From the NCBI GenBank assembly GCA_016281775.1, contig JAEEJH010000055.1, forward strand, positions 1-42,247: a stretch of DNA of 42,247 nt, written 5' to 3'. The notes under the pieces are model-generated. The model saw only the letters and a list, made by a program, of their open reading frames with translations, did no database searches and had not been told where the DNA came from. Source of the DNA: Clostridiales bacterium. Its GTDB lineage: Bacteria; Bacillota; Clostridia; Oscillospirales; CAG-272. Below, one piece after another: positions 40,882 to 42,247 of this stretch. Each line of letters opens with the position of its first letter. Position 1 is the stretch's first letter. Both the position numbers and the translations under genes were made by a program.

Positions 40882-41552
40882 TTTCTTGTATCGTTCACTA
40901 TTCTGCCGTCCGATATCTCTATGATACGTCCGGCTGTGTCGGCTATACGGCTGTCGTGCGTAACAAGTATGACCGTTTTGCCGTATTCGGTATTGCATTT
41001 ACGCAAAAGCTCCGTCACCGCGGCTGAGTTTTTGCTGTCGAGATTGCCGGTCGGCTCGTCAGCAAGTATAACGTCCGCGCCGGTCATAACAGCCCGTGCG
41101 ACCGCGACGCGCTGTTTCTGCCCTCCCGACAGCTGATTCGGGTAGTAAAACTCTTTATCGGTCAGACCCGTGTCGGAGAGCAGTTTTTTGAGCTTGTCTT
41201 CATCAATATCTTTTTTTGCGAATTTACGCGAGATAATGATATTGTCGCGCACGTTGAGCATCGGCAGAAGGTTGTAAAACTGATATATGACCGAAACGCA
41301 GTCACGGCGGTAAACGGCGAGCTGTGTTGAGTTCATTTTACAGACGTCTTTACCGCAGTACAGCACACTGCCGGAGGTAGGACGGTCGACGCCGCCGAGA
41401 ATGTGAAGCAAAGTCGATTTACCGGAGCCGGAAGCGCCGGTAACGGCTATGAATTCGCCTTCGGCGACATCGAAAGAAACGCCGTCAAGGGCGTGTACCC
41501 GTTCATAATAACTGTCGTATGTCTTCGTTAAATCGCGTATTTCAAGCAGCAT
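40878..41552 (-). CDS. ABC transporter ATP-binding protein (MacB/LolD type)
   Basis: 224-aa ATPase that pairs with the FtsX-like permease. Walker A GASGSGKS at 39-46, Q-loop at Gln91, signature LSGGQKQRVAVARA at 141-154, Walker B ending Asp165-Glu166 (ILADEPTGNLDS), and switch His in VILVTHDSR. The family powers mechanotransmission, lipoprotein release or antimicrobial-peptide export. First gene of the operon that runs to the aldo/keto reductase; the 50-base gap from the tRNA-binding gene has no terminator and a poor promoter match, so read-through from upstream is possible. It is the only ABC ATPase in the window but is far from the duplicated permease. Confidence 0.93.
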   Translation of the reverse strand: MLLEIRDLTKTYDSYYERVHALDGVSFDVAEGEFIAVTGASGSGKSTLLHILGGVDRPTSGSVLYCGKDVCKMNSTQLAVYRRDCVSVIYQFYNLLPMLNVRDNIIISRKFAKKDIDEDKLKKLLSDTGLTDKEFYYPNQLSGGQKQRVAVARAVMTGADVILADEPTGNLDSKNSAAVTELLRKCNTEYGKTVILVTHDSRIADTAGRIIEISDGRIVNDTRK

Positions 41553-41602
41553 ATTCTATTCTTACAAAACACGAGCCGATGCTCTTTTATAATTCTGACG
41601 TT

Positions 41603-42151
41603 TCAGTACAGTTTCGCGCCTGCGGGGATGTGCGGGTCGACCTGGAGCAGGTGGAGCTTCTCTTCTTCGCCCTCTTTATGGACGGCGGAGATGAGCATAC
41701 CGCACGATTCCATGCCCATCATCGGGCGCGGCGGCAGGTTGACTATGGCGATGCAGGTCTTACCGACGAGTTCTTCCGGCTCGTAAAACGCGTGGATGCC
41801 GGAGAGGATCGTACGCGGAGTACCCGTTCCGTCGTCAAGCGTGAATTTCAAAAGCTTCTTCGACTTCGGCACGGCTTCGCAGGCGAGGACTTTTACCGCT
41901 CTGAAATCGCTCTTCGAGAAAGTCTCAAAATCGACGTAATCGGAAAACAGCGGTTCGATCACAACGTTTGAAAAGTCGATCTTTTCTTCGGCGGGCGCGG
42001 CTTTCTCGGCTTCCTGCGCGGCCTTGCAAGCCTCCTGCGAGGGGCAGGTAAAGCAGGCGCATTCGACCTTTTCTTCCTTCTTGCCGGCCTTGTCGGAGTC
42101 CAAAGTTTTCATAGTCGGGAGCATTTGGAAGGTCTTTATATACGTTGTCAT
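41603..42151 (-). CDS. Free-standing MetG-type tRNA-binding protein
   Basis: 182-aa protein whose C-terminal half (about 75-182) is the OB-fold tRNA-binding domain that usually ends methionyl-tRNA synthetase: DFRAVKVLACEAVPKSKKLL, LSGIHAFYEPEELVGK and LPPRPMMGMESCGMLISAV. Here it is a separate gene with its own N-terminal part, including Cys31-x-Cys33-x2-Cys36-x5-Cys42, then an Ala/Glu/Lys-rich linker. Start chosen at 42151, with AAAAGGG six bases before the ATG; 42112 is an alternative without a ribosome site. It may be the beta subunit or an Arc1p/CsaA-like factor. The main synthetase is not in the window. Confidence 0.8.
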   Translation of the reverse strand: MTTYIKTFQMLPTMKTLDSDKAGKKEEKVECACFTCPSQEACKAAQEAEKAAPAEEKIDFSNVVIEPLFSDYVDFETFSKSDFRAVKVLACEAVPKSKKLLKFTLDDGTGTPRTILSGIHAFYEPEELVGKTCIAIVNLPPRPMMGMESCGMLISAVHKEGEEEKLHLLQVDPHIPAGAKLY

Positions 42152-42247
42152 ATAGTCCCTTTTGCTTTCTTTTCAGGCGTTTCTCAAGGGTCGGTTTCAC
42201 ATAGCGTCCCTTAAGATTTTATAAGTTGTGTTTGCGTTGTATCATTA

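Noticed and set aside
41925..42200. GTG-started frame beside the tRNA-binding gene
   Set aside because: Its product is low-complexity Lys/Arg/Gly-rich and overlaps a gene with clear homology and a good ribosome site.

Overview
The window looks like a chromosomal segment of an uncultured, probably gut-associated, Gram-positive Clostridia-type bacterium (Bacillota). The signs are sigma-A promoters with 17-nt spacers, strong GGAGG ribosome sites, AT-flanked intrinsic terminators, moderately high GC with tightly packed operons, lipoprotein signal peptides, and families typical of Clostridia (CotH/VTC/DUF4956, DUF5104, serpin lipoprotein, four-cysteine aldo/keto reductase, DacF-like peptidase). 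I cannot name a species. No rRNA, tRNA, CRISPR array, phage or intact insertion sequence was seen.

Layout. 1-250: hairpin-rich non-coding edge. 249-1036 (-): two half-size TauE/SafE permease genes. 1045-8710 (+): one promoter and a seven-gene envelope/division operon: uppP, ftsK/spoIIIE, DJ-1-like, 5-formyl-THF cyclo-ligase, CPBP protease, mltG, glycerophosphodiesterase. 8711-9155: a 445-bp gene-free stretch holding a terminator and an array of mini-hairpins separated by AGCTAAATT, bounded by a 17-bp inverted repeat. 9156-14853 (-): VTC-domain protein, DUF4956, CotH with lamin-tail domains, WbsX/GH99-like protein. 14876-21273 (-): yhaO, yhaN, rsmG, ribF and a DacF-like protein with altered active-site motifs. 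21393-24175 (+): serpin lipoprotein, a phosphoribosyltransferase with its own promoter, a metallophosphoesterase, then a bidirectional terminator. 24178-25536 (-): a surface protein with a hairpin over its ribosome site, and an LUD protein. 25577-26369 (+): a sirtuin.

26446-31376 (-): four overlapping or abutting genes: a secreted Cys-rich protein, two paralogous lipoproteins with a Cys-Cys-His-Cys motif, and an internally duplicated ABC-2-type permease without its own ATPase. 31450-35806 (-): the most unusual operon. It encodes a Sel1-like/degenerate-AAA+ protein, a VirD4/TraG coupling-protein ATPase with no membrane anchor, a 70-aa HC2-type zinc-finger protein and an ADP-ribosylglycohydrolase, closed by a strong terminator. 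There is no relaxase or secretion channel nearby. 35905-41552 (-): ABC ATPase, FtsX-like permease, SanA/YdcF protein, DUF5104 lipoprotein, a small unknown, a serine hydrolase and an Fe-S aldo/keto reductase, ending at a terminator. 41603-42151 (-): a free-standing MetG-type tRNA-binding domain.

Much of the window concerns the cell envelope (lipid carrier recycling, glycan strand termination, carboxypeptidase-like, SanA, lipoproteins, permeases). The coupling-protein operon is the best candidate for an undescribed system. Its gene content, overlaps and terminator are read from sequence; any joint function is inference. Many long open frames lie antisense to real genes because of the GC-rich third codon positions and were discarded.
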